Assembly (NCBI GenBank): GCA_963717125.1
Contig: CAVQVG010000015.1
Coordinates: 372,001 to 436,000, forward strand
Reading direction: 5' to 3'
DNA from: RYN-230 sp963717125
GTDB lineage: Bacteria; Actinomycetota; Actinomycetes; Streptosporangiales; Streptosporangiaceae
Length of the DNA stretch: 64,000 nt
Shown piece by piece: positions 42,012 through 52,074 of the stretch. The notes below the pieces were generated by a model that saw only the letters and a list, made by a program, of their open reading frames with translations, searched no databases and was not told the origin of the DNA. The position numbers were made by a program, and so were the translations under genes. How positions within the stretch are numbered: the first letter of the stretch is position 1; each line of letters begins with the position of its first letter.

Positions 42012-44797
42012 CTACCGGGTAGCTGACCCGGATTCCGGTAGGACGCGGTCGAGCTGGCCGCGCGAGCTGATGCCGAGCTTGGCGAACACCTTGTGCAGGT
42101 GGTACTGGACCGTGCGCGGGCTGATGAACAGCCGGGTCGCGATCTCCGGGTTCGAGAGGCCGTCCCGGGCCAGCCGCGCGACCTGGGCCTCCTGGGCCGT
42201 CAGCTGGCCAGCCGCGGCCACCGTGCGTTTGCGCACACTCCCGCCGGTAGCCAGCAGCTCGCGGCGGGCGCGATCGGCGAACGCCTCCGCCCCCATCGAG
42301 GCGAACATCTCGTGGGCGGTCCGCAGCTGCGCCCGGGCGTCAACCCGCCTGGTCTCGCGGCGCAGCCACTCGCCGTACAGCAGATGGGCGCGGGCGACCT
42401 CGGTGCGCAGCCCGGTCCGGGTCAGCCGCCCGATCGACTCGCGGTACCGGCTCTCGGCGGCGGCACCGTCGCTGAGCAGGGCATATACGCGGGCTTCGAT
42501 CCCCAGCACCCAGTCGGTGGGCCTGATCTGGGTTCGCTCCGACAGCCACGCGAGGGCCGCCTTGACCAGCGCGACGTCACCGGTCCGGGCGGCCGCCTCG
42601 GCCAGCTCGGGGACGATGAACGGCCCGTATCCCACCGGGTCATCCTCGAAGGCGCGCCAGGCCGCATCCCGGGCGGCGTCGGGCCGCCCGAGCCCGTTAT
42701 AGAGCACCGCGCTCGCGCACGCCGCCAGGTCGAGCAGCCTGCCCTGACCGCGCGCGGCGGCGTCGCGCATGGCGGCCTGAATCAGCTCCGCGGCCGGTTC
42801 CTCCTGGCCACGCCAGGCCGCGAGCATCATCGCGGTATAGGCCACGGCCGGATTCCTGGTCGCGTCGGCGATCAGGCGATCCTCGTCCAGCAGCTGCGCG
42901 GCCGCGCTCAGCTCCCCGGCGAGCAGGAGCGGCATGGCCAGGAAGTTGAGCACGAACTGCAGTTGCACGAGCGCGCCCGCTTCCCGGGCGACCCGGGCGG
43001 GCCCGGCCGCCAGGGCATGCCAGGCTTCGGCGTCCCAGAGTTCCTGGGCGGCGATCTGGCTGGCCTTCCCGCCGGCTGACCACAGCCAGTGGCCGGCTTC
43101 CGGATCGGTGCCGCCGGGCACCTCGAGGACGGCCTCAAGCGCGCGGGCCAACGGCGGCCCGGCCGCCGCGTAGCCGTGGGTCACCCGCGTCGCGAACGCG
43201 TCCAGCAGCAGGTCCACCGGGCGCGGCGGCTGCGGGCCGGGGGGCGCGGCGAGCGCGGCCGCGGCTGCCTCCCGCAGCTGGCCGGGGCGGTCCAGGTCAC
43301 CCGCCCACATCGCGACCACCAGCGCCTCGAGATGGGTCTCCCGGGCCCGGCTGGCGTTGAGCGGATCGAGGTGGCTGGCCGCGCTGAGCAGCAGCCGGGC
43401 ACCGTCGCTGCTGCGGCGCTGCTCCGCCGCGATCTGCCCGCGCAGGTACTCCACCTCGGCGGTCCGCAGCGTGTCGGGTGGGCCGGACTCGACCGCGACC
43501 AGCAGTCCCAGGGCCGCCTCCAGCGTGCCTGCGTCGCGCTGGGCCCGGGCCGCCGCCAGCAGGCGCCACGCCCGGCGGTCCGGTTCCGGGGTCAGTGTCG
43601 CCGCGCGTTCCAGGAACGCGGCCGCCGCGGCCAGGCCGCCGCGTGCCTGCGCCCGGCCCGCCGAGCGCTCGAGCTCCGCCGCGACGTCCTCGTCGGGCCC
43701 GGACACGGCCTGGGCATGGTGCCAGGCGCGGCGGTCCGGATCGAGGCGCGGGTCGGTGACCTCCGCCAGGGCGCGGTGCGCGGCTTGGCGGTCCGGCAGT
43801 GACGCCGCCTGGTAGGCGACCGAGCGAGCCAGCGGATGCCGGAACCGCACGCAGGTGCCGAACTCGAGCAAGCCCGCCGCGGCCGCCGGGGTCGCCGCCT
43901 GAACCGGGATCCCCAGCCGCCGGCGGCCCGCCACACGAGCAACGGGTCACCGGCCGGGTCGGCCGCCGCGAGCTGCAGCAGGCGCTGGGTCTGTTCCGGC
44001 AGGGCGGCGAACTGCCGCCGGAAGCTCTCCTCGATCTGGCCCGATAGCGGCACCGCGCCGGGAAGCCCGAACCCGCCCGCCAGTTCCGCCGGCGTCAGCC
44101 CCCGGGGCAGCTCCAGCAGGGCGAGCGGGTTGCCGCCCGTCTCGGCGACGATCTGGTCGCGGATCCGCGCGTCCACCGGCCCGGTGAGCACCGAGTCCAG
44201 CAGCGCCCGCGCATCGCCCGGCGGCAGGCCCCCGACCAGCAGCTCCGGCAATCCCACTGGATCCTCCGGGGCCCGGGTGGCAAAGACGACGCCGACCGGC
44301 TCGGCCTGCAGGCGGCGGGCCACGAACGCCAGCACCTGCGCCGAGGTGCGGTCGAGCCACTGCTGGTCGTCGACCAGGCAGATCAGTGGCCGCTCCCCGG
44401 CGGCGTCGGAGAGCAGGCTCAGCACGGCCAGGCCGAGGAGGAAGCGGTCCGGCGGCGGCCCGGGACTGACGCCGAACGCGGTCCGCAGCGCATCGCGCTG
44501 CGGACCCGGGAGACGCTCGATGCGCTCGAGCATCGGCGCCAGCAGCTGGTGCAGCCCGGCGAACGCCAGCTCCATCTCCGACTGGACGCCGGCGGCACGC
44601 AGTACCCGGCACCCGGCTGCGTTCCCGGCCAGGTAGTCCAGCAGGGCCGTCTTGCCCACACCCGGCTCACCACGGACCACGAGCACCCGGCTCTGCCCGC
44701 CGCGGACAGCGCTGATGAGCGTGTCCAGCACGGCAGATTCGCTGCCCCGGCCGGTGAGCCCCGCCGCTCGCTCCGGGAGGGGGGACGGTATCGCCAT
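42012..44797 (-). pseudogene. large LuxR-family (LAL) ATPase regulator 1, broken by a -1 frameshift
   Basis: The first frame (44797 to about 43920) gives an AAA-type ATPase: GEPGVGKTALL (Walker A, ~45-55), LICLVDDQQW (Walker B), and the STAND-type end FRRQFAALPEQTQRLL. At 43911-43932 (ccccagccgccggcggcccgcc) the frame changes. The second frame continues RRLGIPVQAATPAAAAGLL, with helical tetratricopeptide-like repeats and a LuxR HTH at the end (LTAQEAQVARLARDGLSNPE, ISPRTVQYHL), and stops at 42012. One missing base restores about 928 residues, the normal LAL size. Such proteins are ATP-dependent activators. It is either a broken gene or an indel error. Confidence 0.85.
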
Positions 44798-44977
44798 CAG
44801 TCCGGCACCGCTACCGGCCTGGCCGACGGCGCTGGCTGGCCACTGGCGGATGCGAACGCGGCCCGCCTGACCGCAGGCTTATCTGCATGACCCGCACGTC
44901 CACTCGTCGCTGCCGCTAGCGCCGGGCAGCCTGCCCAGCGCCCTCACCTCAGGCTCAACACCCACGAGAGGTCCATC

Positions 44978-45628
44978 ATGCCCGACCGCACGCTGCCCGA
45001 GCCCAGCACGACCCATGCTTCTGAACGCTACTCACGGCTGCCTGACGAGCAGGTGCTCGCGGACACGGTGCTGGCACTCGAAGAGCACGGGTTCAGCGTC
45101 GAGGCCGTCGATAGCCTCGACGCCGCGCGGGACGCGGTGCTGGCCCGCATCCCGGCCGGCTCCTCGGTGATGACCAACACCTCGGTGACGCTGACCAAGA
45201 CCGGGATCGCGGACGCGGTCAACGACGGCGGGCCCTACGAATCGGCGCGGAACAAGATGTTCGCGCTCGACTTCGCGACGCAGGCGCAGGAGATGAAGGT
45301 GATCGGCGGCCAGCCCGACTACGCCCTGGGCAGCGTCCACGCCATCACCCGCGACGGCACGCTCGTCATCGCCTCGGCGTCGGGCAGCCAGCTCGCCTCC
45401 TACGCCTGGGGCGCGGCCAGCGTGATCTTCGCCGTCGGCGCGCAGAAGCTCGTCCCTGACCTGAAGGCCGCGCACGAGCGGATCTACACCCACAGCCTGC
45501 CGCTGGAGGACGCCCGCGCCCAGGCGGCCTACGGGCAGCACAGCTCGGTCGGGAAGATCCTCGAGATCCATCAGGAACTCCCCGGCCGCATCCACATCGT
45601 CCTGATCCGGCAGGTGGTCGGATTCTGA
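44978..45628 (+). CDS. LUD-domain protein (LutC/YkgG-like)
   Basis: 216 residues; GAGAGG precedes the ATG. The LUD domain has MTNTSVTLTKTGI, DYALGSVHAITRDGTLVIAS and the substrate/cofactor-like SGSQLASYAWGAASVIFAVGAQK. LUD proteins work in lactate oxidation (LutB/LutC), but single-LUD forms without LutA/LutB, as here, have unknown roles in redox metabolism. It is followed after 54 bases by the DsbA-like gene on the same strand. Confidence 0.88.
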   Translation: MPDRTLPEPSTTHASERYSRLPDEQVLADTVLALEEHGFSVEAVDSLDAARDAVLARIPAGSSVMTNTSVTLTKTGIADAVNDGGPYESARNKMFALDFATQAQEMKVIGGQPDYALGSVHAITRDGTLVIASASGSQLASYAWGAASVIFAVGAQKLVPDLKAAHERIYTHSLPLEDARAQAAYGQHSSVGKILEIHQELPGRIHIVLIRQVVGF

Positions 45629-45682
45629 GCGGCCAGGCCCAGCCGGGTTCGCCGCCAGCCAGCCCACAGCAGGAGATCCGCC

Positions 45683-46228
45683 ATGACGCGCAGCGCACTG
45701 CCCGGGGAGTCCCGGCCGCTCCTTGAGCCGCTGGACGAGGCAGTTGATCACGTCCGCGGCTCGCCAGCGGGCCGCCTGGTCATCGAGTACGGCGACTACG
45801 AATGCCCGTACTCGCGGCAGGCGTTCCGGCAGATCGAACTGGTCGAGGGCCTGCTCGGCAACGGTGTCCGGTTCGCCTTCCGGCACTTTCCGCTGACCGG
45901 GATCCACCCGCACGCGCTGGCCGCGGCCGAGGCGGCCGAGGCCGCCGCCGCCCAGGGCCGGTTCTGGGACATGCACGACCGGCTGTTCCACCGGCAGAAG
46001 GCGCTCGAACACGCGGACCTGCGCCGGTACGCGGCGGAACTCGGGCTCGATGTGGCGCGGTTCGACGCCGACCGGGCCGCCGCCGCGACGGCGGCCCGGG
46101 TACGCCGTGACGTGGACAGCGGCAAGGCCACCGCGGAGGTGCTGGGCACCCCGACCTTGTTCATCGACGGCGTGGTGTACCGGGGCCGTCACGACGCCGC
46201 CGCGCTGGTGCGGGCGCTGGTCCCGTGA
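45683..46228 (+). CDS. DsbA-like thioredoxin-fold protein with a CPYS active site
   Basis: 181 residues with AGGAG upstream. Thioredoxin fold: VIEYGDYECPYSRQAF at the active site, RHFPLTGIHPHA, helical insertion ~75-130 and cis-Pro in LGTPTLFIDG. The second cysteine of CxxC is Ser, so it may act as a monothiol reductant, isomerase or glutathione/mycothiol-dependent enzyme. There is no signal peptide, so it is cytoplasmic. It resembles domains fused to NhaA antiporters. The stop overlaps the DUF5996 start (GTGA). Confidence 0.88.
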   Translation: MTRSALPGESRPLLEPLDEAVDHVRGSPAGRLVIEYGDYECPYSRQAFRQIELVEGLLGNGVRFAFRHFPLTGIHPHALAAAEAAEAAAAQGRFWDMHDRLFHRQKALEHADLRRYAAELGLDVARFDADRAAAATAARVRRDVDSGKATAEVLGTPTLFIDGVVYRGRHDAAALVRALVP

Positions 46229-47190
46229 GCCTGCCGGAGCTGCACCTGGCCGGCTGGCGCCGGACCAAGGACACGCTGCACCTGTACGGCCAGATCATCG
46301 GGAAGATCCGGCTGGCCAGCACGGCGCCGCGCAACCACTGGTGGAACGTCCCGCTGTACGTTGACGTCCGCGGGCTCACGACCCGGCGGCTGCATCACCA
46401 CGGCACCACGTTCGAGATCACGATCGACTTCATCGAGCACGCCGTTGTGGTACGGACCGCGGACGGGCGCACCCGATCGTTCGGCCTGGGCGGCGGAGTG
46501 CCGGTCGCCGACTTCGACGCCCGCGTCCACGCGATCCTCGGCGAGCTGGGCATCGACGTCACGATCAGGGAAGAGCCGTTCGGGGTCCCCATGACCACGC
46601 CGTTTACCCAGGACGTGACCCACGCCTCCTGGGACCGCGAGGCGATCAGCCGGTTCGGCCAGGTCCTGGACTGGTCGGATTCGGTGTTCGAGGAGTTCAG
46701 CGGCTGGTTCAACGGCAAGATCAGCCCGGTGCACCTGTTCTGGCACAGCCTCGACCTCGCCGTCACCCGGTTCTCCGGCCTGCCGGCGCCCCCGCTGGCC
46801 GCTGACCGGGTCACCCAGGAGGCCTACACCCACGAGGTCATCTCGTTCGGATTCTGGCCCGGTGACGACACCCTCGGCGACGCGGCCTACTACTCCTACA
46901 CCGCCCCGGAGCCCGCCGGGCTGCGTGATCAGCCACTGCCGGCTGGCACCTGGACCGAGTCGGGCTCCGGATCGCTGGCGGTCCTGCCCTATGCGACGGT
47001 CCGCGCCGCCCGCGACCCCCGGACCACCCTGCTGGCGTTCTGCCAGAGCGCCTACGAGGCCGGCGCGCGCCTGGCCGGCTGGGACACCAGCAGCTTCGCC
47101 TCGACCTGGTGCCCGGCCCCCAGCCAGCTCCAGCACCTGCGCGCGAGCGCGGCCGCCGACCTCGGCCGGGCCAGGAGCGGGGGAGCATAG
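46225..47190 (+). CDS. DUF5996-family protein
   Basis: 321 residues, GTG start coupled to the DsbA-like gene. Matches the DUF5996 pattern: LHLYGQIIGKIRLASTAPRNHWW, FWHSLDLAVTRFSG and HEVISFGFWPGDD. Conserved Trp, His and Asp/Glu positions suggest a metal or cofactor site, but no function is established. Proteins of this family are common in actinobacteria and proteobacteria. Its link with a DsbA-like partner may point to redox handling of its cysteines (few are present). Confidence 0.85.
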   Translation: MSLPELHLAGWRRTKDTLHLYGQIIGKIRLASTAPRNHWWNVPLYVDVRGLTTRRLHHHGTTFEITIDFIEHAVVVRTADGRTRSFGLGGGVPVADFDARVHAILGELGIDVTIREEPFGVPMTTPFTQDVTHASWDREAISRFGQVLDWSDSVFEEFSGWFNGKISPVHLFWHSLDLAVTRFSGLPAPPLAADRVTQEAYTHEVISFGFWPGDDTLGDAAYYSYTAPEPAGLRDQPLPAGTWTESGSGSLAVLPYATVRAARDPRTTLLAFCQSAYEAGARLAGWDTSSFASTWCPAPSQLQHLRASAAADLGRARSGGA

Positions 47191-47215
47191 CTGTACCCAA
47201 GGCCGCCAGGCCGGG

Positions 47216-47965
47216 TCAGACGGCGATCCGGCCGCCATCGACGGGCAGGACCGCGCCGTGCACGAAGCTGGCCGCGTCGCTAGCCAGGTAGGTGATGGCG
47301 TCGGCGATCTCCTCTGGCAGGCCGGGCCGACCGGACGGGGCAGCCGAGGCGAGCTGGTCCAGCGCCTCACCCATGGCCGCGGTGCCTTCGGTGCGGGTGG
47401 GGCCCGGGCTCACCGCGTTGACCCGTACCCCGGCCGGGCCGTACTCGGCCGCCCAGGACTTGGTCAGCAGGACCAGCGCGGCCTTGCTGGAGCCATACAG
47501 CGCCATCTCCGGCGCGCCGAACTCGGCGACCATGGTGGTGACGTTGATGATCGCGCCGTGCCCGCGCTTGGCCATCGCGGGCGCCAGCTCGGCGACCAGG
47601 AAGAACGGGGCCTTGACGTTGACCGCGAACACACGGTCGAAATCGGCCTCGCTGGCCTCGTGGGTCGGGCCGAACGGGAAGATGCCCGCGTTGTTCACCA
47701 GGATGTTGACGTGCCCGCCGCCGAGCTCGGTCGCCCGCCTGGCCAGCTGCCGCGCGCTGGCTTCATCGCCCAGGTCGGCGGCCACGAAGTCGGCGCGGCC
47801 GCCCTCGGCGCGGATGGCCGTGGCGGCCTGCTCGCCGCGGCCGGCGTCGCGCCCGGACAGCACCACGTGGGCGCCGAGCCGGGCGAGGCGCAGCGCGGCG
47901 GCGCGGCCGATGCCGCTGTTGCCGCCGGTGACCAGGGCGGTGGATCCGGTCAGGTCGTTCGTCAT
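47216..47965 (-). CDS. short-chain dehydrogenase/reductase
   Basis: 249 residues; AGAGGAA before the ATG. TGGNSGIG and GRDAGRG (NADP-type Arg), NNAG, Ser in NVTTM (Thr in place of the usual Ser at one position), YGSSKAA, end GAVLPVDGG. Its closest relative in the window is the SDR at 56956-57690, with the same overall plan. A LysR gene lies 146 bases upstream on the same strand and may control it. Substrate unknown. Confidence 0.92.
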   Translation of the reverse strand: MTNDLTGSTALVTGGNSGIGRAAALRLARLGAHVVLSGRDAGRGEQAATAIRAEGGRADFVAADLGDEASARQLARRATELGGGHVNILVNNAGIFPFGPTHEASEADFDRVFAVNVKAPFFLVAELAPAMAKRGHGAIINVTTMVAEFGAPEMALYGSSKAALVLLTKSWAAEYGPAGVRVNAVSPGPTRTEGTAAMGEALDQLASAAPSGRPGLPEEIADAITYLASDAASFVHGAVLPVDGGRIAV

Positions 47966-48111
47966 ATCAGTGGTTCCTCTTGGGTGGATCGGGTGCGCAC
48001 GGCTGTGCGCCGATCACTGGAACCAGGAGCCGCCAGCCGCGATTGCGTTCCGGTCAACGGCATTACCGATGTCGGTCATAAGCCCGGCTTCATCCCGGCG
48101 GCCCGGGCCGG

Positions 48112-49011
48112 CTACGTGACGTCGAGCGCCGCGACCAGCGCGGCCAGGTCGCGGCGCCGGGAGCTGGCCGTCCAGACCGCCCAGGTCCGGCGGACGAGAG
48201 GGCTACCGATCAGCGGCCGCCAGGTCACGCTCTCCGGCAGCGTCTGGGCCCAGTCTGGCGGGGCCAGTGCGAACGCGCGTCCGGTGCCTACCGCGGCGAA
48301 TTTGACCTCGGCAATCAGTGATCCTTCCCCGGGCGCAGACTGGTGATCCAGTGCGATGCCGTGCACGCGCAACGTGGCGACGATCTGGTCATACCAGACC
48401 GGCGCCTCGGACCGTGGAAACCCGGTCCAGTCCAGCCCGGCGAGCCGGTGCAGCCGGATACCGGAATTGTCGGCGAGCTTGTCGGCCTGGACGGTCGCGA
48501 GGACAACGCCCAGCGCTTCTTCGACGGCGAGCACCGCGTCATACCGGGGATCGGCGGGGCACTCACGGGCCAGGGCGACGTCGAGCTGCCCCAGCTCCAG
48601 CTCAGCCAGCTGGGCGGTGCTCGAGGCATGGCTTACCTCGACGCGGGTCAGCGGAAACGTGGTACTCAGCTCCGCGAGCACGCCGGGCAGCAGATCGGCT
48701 GGCAGTTCCAGCGGGATGCCCACCTTGAGGATGCGGGGGCCGGCTCTGTCCCGGCGGGCGACGCCCGCGAGCATCTGGTCGTACTGCGCCAGCAGCGCGC
48801 GGCCCTCGCGCAGCAGGATCGCCCCGGCCTCCGTGGCGGTGACCCCAGTGCGGCTGCGCAGCAGCAACTGGACGCCGAGCTGGCGTTCCAGGGACTGGAT
48901 GGTCTGCGACAGCGCGGACTGGCTCAGGTGCAGCCGGCGCGCGGCCGCCGACAGGCTGCCTTCTTCGGCGGCTACCGCGAAGGCCCGCAGCTCTCGTATC
49001 TCCACGCTCAT
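48112..49011 (-). CDS. LysR-family transcriptional regulator
   Basis: 299 residues from ATG 49011 (MSVEIRELR). The N-terminal winged HTH has AVAAEEGSLSAAARRLHLSQ, ALSQTIQSLERQLG; the effector domain from about residue 92 has ILKVGIPLELPADLLPGVLAE. It probably controls the SDR downstream (47216) or genes elsewhere. It is not divergent from its target, which is less usual for LysR. Normal length. Confidence 0.92.
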   Translation of the reverse strand: MSVEIRELRAFAVAAEEGSLSAAARRLHLSQSALSQTIQSLERQLGVQLLLRSRTGVTATEAGAILLREGRALLAQYDQMLAGVARRDRAGPRILKVGIPLELPADLLPGVLAELSTTFPLTRVEVSHASSTAQLAELELGQLDVALARECPADPRYDAVLAVEEALGVVLATVQADKLADNSGIRLHRLAGLDWTGFPRSEAPVWYDQIVATLRVHGIALDHQSAPGEGSLIAEVKFAAVGTGRAFALAPPDWAQTLPESVTWRPLIGSPLVRRTWAVWTASSRRRDLAALVAALDVT

Positions 49012-49128
49012 CAGTAAACGGGCCGGGACTGTGCATCGGCCGCTGGGGTTGGCGCCCGGAGCGGGCAAGGTCGCGCAGCACGACGCCTGGCACCTTGATG
49101 GTGAAGGGCGACGGGAGCGCCTTCGAGC

Positions 49129-49560
49129 TCAGTCGCCACCGAGCGCCTCGATCCATCGCGTGAGCAAGGCACCCAGGGCTTCGAGCTCTTCGGGCGAGAA
49201 AGCGTCCGTGACGCGCCGCTCCACCGGTTCGACTCGGTGCCGCGCCGCATCCAGCACCTCGCAGCCTGCGTCGGTGATGTGCAGCTCGAGCACGTTCGGA
49301 TGACGCGGGTGCGGCGAGCGCACGATGAGCCCTTGCTCCTCAAGTGACCTGAGCACGACGATCATCGCCTGTGGGGTGACCAGGGCGGCCCGCGCGAGAG
49401 TCGCGCCGGTGATTCCCGGTTGCCGGGCGAGCTCGGCGAGCGCGACGTACTGCGCCAGTGTCAGGCCAGCGGGCTTGAGCGCGGCGCTCTTGGCGCGCAG
49501 CATTGCCTGTTCGGCCCTTTTCAGCACCATGCCGATGGGCCGGTCCGCTGGTGTTGACAT
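49129..49560 (-). CDS. MarR-family transcriptional regulator
   Basis: 143 residues. Helices LAQYVALAELARQPGITGATLARAALV, recognition helix TPQAMIVVLRSLEEQG and wing RSPHPRHPNVLELHITDAG. It follows the SDR gene at 49579 on the same strand with an 18-base gap, so regulator and enzyme share a transcript. Likely operators: the repeats at 50417-50441 and, by similarity, those at 52334-52363. Confidence 0.92.
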   Translation of the reverse strand: MSTPADRPIGMVLKRAEQAMLRAKSAALKPAGLTLAQYVALAELARQPGITGATLARAALVTPQAMIVVLRSLEEQGLIVRSPHPRHPNVLELHITDAGCEVLDAARHRVEPVERRVTDAFSPEELEALGALLTRWIEALGGD

Positions 49561-49578
49561 GCCCGGCGATCTCTCAGC

Positions 49579-50415
49579 CTAGGGTTTCCACGGCACGACC
49601 GTCCCGGACAGCACGAGCTCGCCGTAGAACCCCGGATCCGGGTCCGGGCCGAGCGCGAGGTCAAGCAGCCCCCCGGCGGCCTCGGCGGGGGTTTGCGCGC
49701 GGGTCATGTCCAGCCACAGCCGCGATGCGCCGGTGTCGATGAGGCCGGGGCATACCGCCGCGATCAGGATGCCCCGGCGCAGGTCGTCCCCCCGCCGCTG
49801 CCGTGCGAGGACTCGCACGGCGGCGACCTGGCCGATCTTTGAGGGAATGTTGATCCACGCCGGCCACGCCTCGCCGGCCGCGCGCCCCTCGCGCACCGCG
49901 TCTCGCCACGTGCACACGGCAGAATCGACGTCGTCGAGTGATTCCAAGTCACCGTCGAAGCGAGTGTGCAGCACCGGAGCCAGCACGCGCAGGCTCCCCG
50001 CCCTGCTCGCGACGACCAGGAGCCGGGCGCCGTCGCGCAGCAACGGCGCGAACGCGCGGAGCACGCTCGTCGTGCCGAGGTTGTTGACAGCGACGTAGTG
50101 ATCGACCATCTCGGCCGGGTCGTCATCGGGCTGGATCCGCGTGTAGTGGTTGGAGAAGACGATGTCGACGCCGCCGTGCCGCCCGGCAAGCGACGCGGCG
50201 AAACAGGCAACGGCGTCGGGTTCGGAGACGTCGACCACCGCACCGTGAACCTCGGCCCGGGCCGCCGTGACCGTCTCCAGCGCTTCGGAGACCCGCGCGG
50301 GATCCGGGCCCGTCAGGTAGACGACGTCGTCGGCTTCCAGCCGCTTCGCCAGCCCCTGCACGAGCGCAAGCCCGAGGTTGCGAGTGGCGCCGGTAACCAC
50401 AGCTACCGTGTTCAT
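49579..50415 (-). CDS. SDR-type oxidoreductase, possibly leaderless
   Basis: 278 residues from ATG 50415. TGATRNLGLALVQGL replaces the usual TGxxxGIG; DVSEPDA and NNLG (in VAVNNLGTT) are present. The catalytic region is altered: SRAGSL is present, and instead of a clean YxxxK there is WINIPSKIGQVAAVRV, so the usual Tyr is not seen and activity is uncertain. It is carbonyl-reductase-like in length. There is no ribosome site before the ATG; a promoter is predicted to place the start of mRNA at or near the ATG. Confidence 0.82.
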   Translation of the reverse strand: MNTVAVVTGATRNLGLALVQGLAKRLEADDVVYLTGPDPARVSEALETVTAARAEVHGAVVDVSEPDAVACFAASLAGRHGGVDIVFSNHYTRIQPDDDPAEMVDHYVAVNNLGTTSVLRAFAPLLRDGARLLVVASRAGSLRVLAPVLHTRFDGDLESLDDVDSAVCTWRDAVREGRAAGEAWPAWINIPSKIGQVAAVRVLARQRRGDDLRRGILIAAVCPGLIDTGASRLWLDMTRAQTPAEAAGGLLDLALGPDPDPGFYGELVLSGTVVPWKP

Positions 50416-50416
50416 T

Positions 50417-50451
50417 AGCTGATATGTATCAAGTAGCTGATGCACAGTCAA
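50417..50451 (-). promoter_or_regulatory. promoter and repeat operator of the SDR-MarR unit
   Basis: On the minus strand TTGACT (50451-50446) and TACATA (50428-50423) are 17 bases apart, and the ATG is 7 bases after the -10. AGCTGAT occurs at 50417-50423 and 50435-50441 (18-bp spacing), and TGATA/TATCA arms overlap the -10. The segment TATCAAGTAGCTGA resembles TATCAGTAAGCTGA at the epimerase gene. Confidence 0.55.
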
Positions 50452-50555
50452 TACCTGAGAGCCCACTCTGCGAGGGTGAGGCACCCGCTGATCCCGACAT
50501 TGCCGGGTACCTGGCCGCCACGCTGACCGTTGAAGGGTGACGCCACAAGCGGACT

Positions 50556-51839
50556 TCAGGTCCCCGGAGGCGCTGCGGCCGGCTGCCGCGTCGCGGGTGC
50601 CTTCTGGGGGCGGTGCATGAGGAGGCCGGCGAGGGCCAGGGCGGCGAGCACGACGACGGCCGATCCGTACTCGCGGGCCGTCGCCTGCAGGCCGTTCACC
50701 TGGGTGACCAGGACACCGGCAATGACGGCTGGCACCCCCAGGCCGAGGTAGACGACGACGTATAGCAGGGACAGCACTCCGGCCCGGTCCTGCTCGCCGG
50801 CGAGTGGGACGACGAGCCGGATGCTGCCCTGGAAGCCGCTGCCAAAGCCGACGCCAGCGATGGCCGTGCCAGTGAAGAAGGCCACCGCCGAGCCGGCCGA
50901 CGTGGCCGCCAGGGTCACCGCGATGCCCGCGGTGAGCGCGGCGATGCCCAGGTAGAGGACGGATCGGGCGCTGGCGCGGTTGAGTGCGAGGGCCGATCCT
51001 GAGGCGGTCCCGGCGAGGATGAACAGGCCCAGCCCGCCGTACACGACCGAGGAGGAGTGCAGGACGAACGCGGCGAGAGCCGGGCCGAGCGAGCCGTAGA
51101 AGCCCGCTAGCGCCCATACCGCGAACAGCACCGGCGCCGCGATGGCCACCTCGCTGCGCAGCGCTCGCGGCAGCCTGATGTCGGGAACCAGGCTGCGCAG
51201 GGCGCCGGGCCGCGACGGCGCGGTCTCCCGCATGCCTAGCACGCCGGCCGCCTGAGCCGCGAATGCACCCAGCAGGACCAGGTAGATGAGGTGCGTCGGC
51301 GCGGGTAGGTACTGGACCGCGAGGGCCGAGATGAGCGCGCCCGCGGCTGTGCCGGCGCCGGGCGCGGCGGAGTTGGCCAGCGCTCCGCGCCGCCGGTCCA
51401 GGTCGAGCAGCGCGGCGCCGGCCGCTGCCAGCACCGCTCCGGTCGCGGCGCCCTGCACGATCCTGGCGCCTAGCAGCGTCCCGAGTCCTCCGGCGGTCGC
51501 GAACTGGACCATGGACACGGCTTCCAGGACGAGCGCGGTGAGCAGAACCGGACGCCGGCCGACGTGGTCGGACAGCTTCCCGAACGTCAGCAGGCTGGCC
51601 AGCACCGCGAGCGCGTAGACGCCGAACACGACCGTTGTCGCTAGCGGCGAGAAGCCCCACTGCGCGGCGTAGCGCTTATACAGCGGGGTCGGGACGCTCG
51701 AGGCGGCCAGGAACGAAACGACGATCGAGGCCAGCAGCAGCAAGGTCAGGCCGCGCCTCGGCGCCCGTCCGGCGCCCTTCGCTGGTCGCATCACGTCTTG
51801 GGCGGTGGCCAGGGCGGCGACGCTGGTCTGATTGAGCAT
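50556..51839 (-). CDS. MFS transporter (12-helix type)
   Basis: 427 residues from ATG 51839; a longer TTG start at 51881 is possible. Twelve hydrophobic helices; motif A KLSDHVGRRPVLL follows helix 2, and GARIVQGAATGAVLAAAGAAL is the helix 4 region. It resembles exporters of sugars or drugs. It is on the same strand as, and upstream of, the SDR-MarR unit (140 bases between). Substrate unknown. Its 5' flank ends at the left inverted repeat of the element at 51972. Confidence 0.88.
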   Translation of the reverse strand: MLNQTSVAALATAQDVMRPAKGAGRAPRRGLTLLLLASIVVSFLAASSVPTPLYKRYAAQWGFSPLATTVVFGVYALAVLASLLTFGKLSDHVGRRPVLLTALVLEAVSMVQFATAGGLGTLLGARIVQGAATGAVLAAAGAALLDLDRRRGALANSAAPGAGTAAGALISALAVQYLPAPTHLIYLVLLGAFAAQAAGVLGMRETAPSRPGALRSLVPDIRLPRALRSEVAIAAPVLFAVWALAGFYGSLGPALAAFVLHSSSVVYGGLGLFILAGTASGSALALNRASARSVLYLGIAALTAGIAVTLAATSAGSAVAFFTGTAIAGVGFGSGFQGSIRLVVPLAGEQDRAGVLSLLYVVVYLGLGVPAVIAGVLVTQVNGLQATAREYGSAVVVLAALALAGLLMHRPQKAPATRQPAAAPPGT

Positions 51840-52074
51840 CTGTGCTGCCGTTACCTTCCGCTCGAATCCGGAGCTGGGCAATTACCGCAGCCACCTTTCG
51901 ACTCTGCGCCGGCTCCTGGCGGTTGGGTATCCGCATGCTGACTGCATGGCCCGGCTCCGCGGAGGCGGCACCCTAGATCGTTGATCGGTATTTCGTGGCT
52001 GGAGGGCGGTGCGGCGACACGCCGTAGGGGTGCGTGACCTGCCGCTTCTTGATAGGACTTGACCGGGCGCCTGC

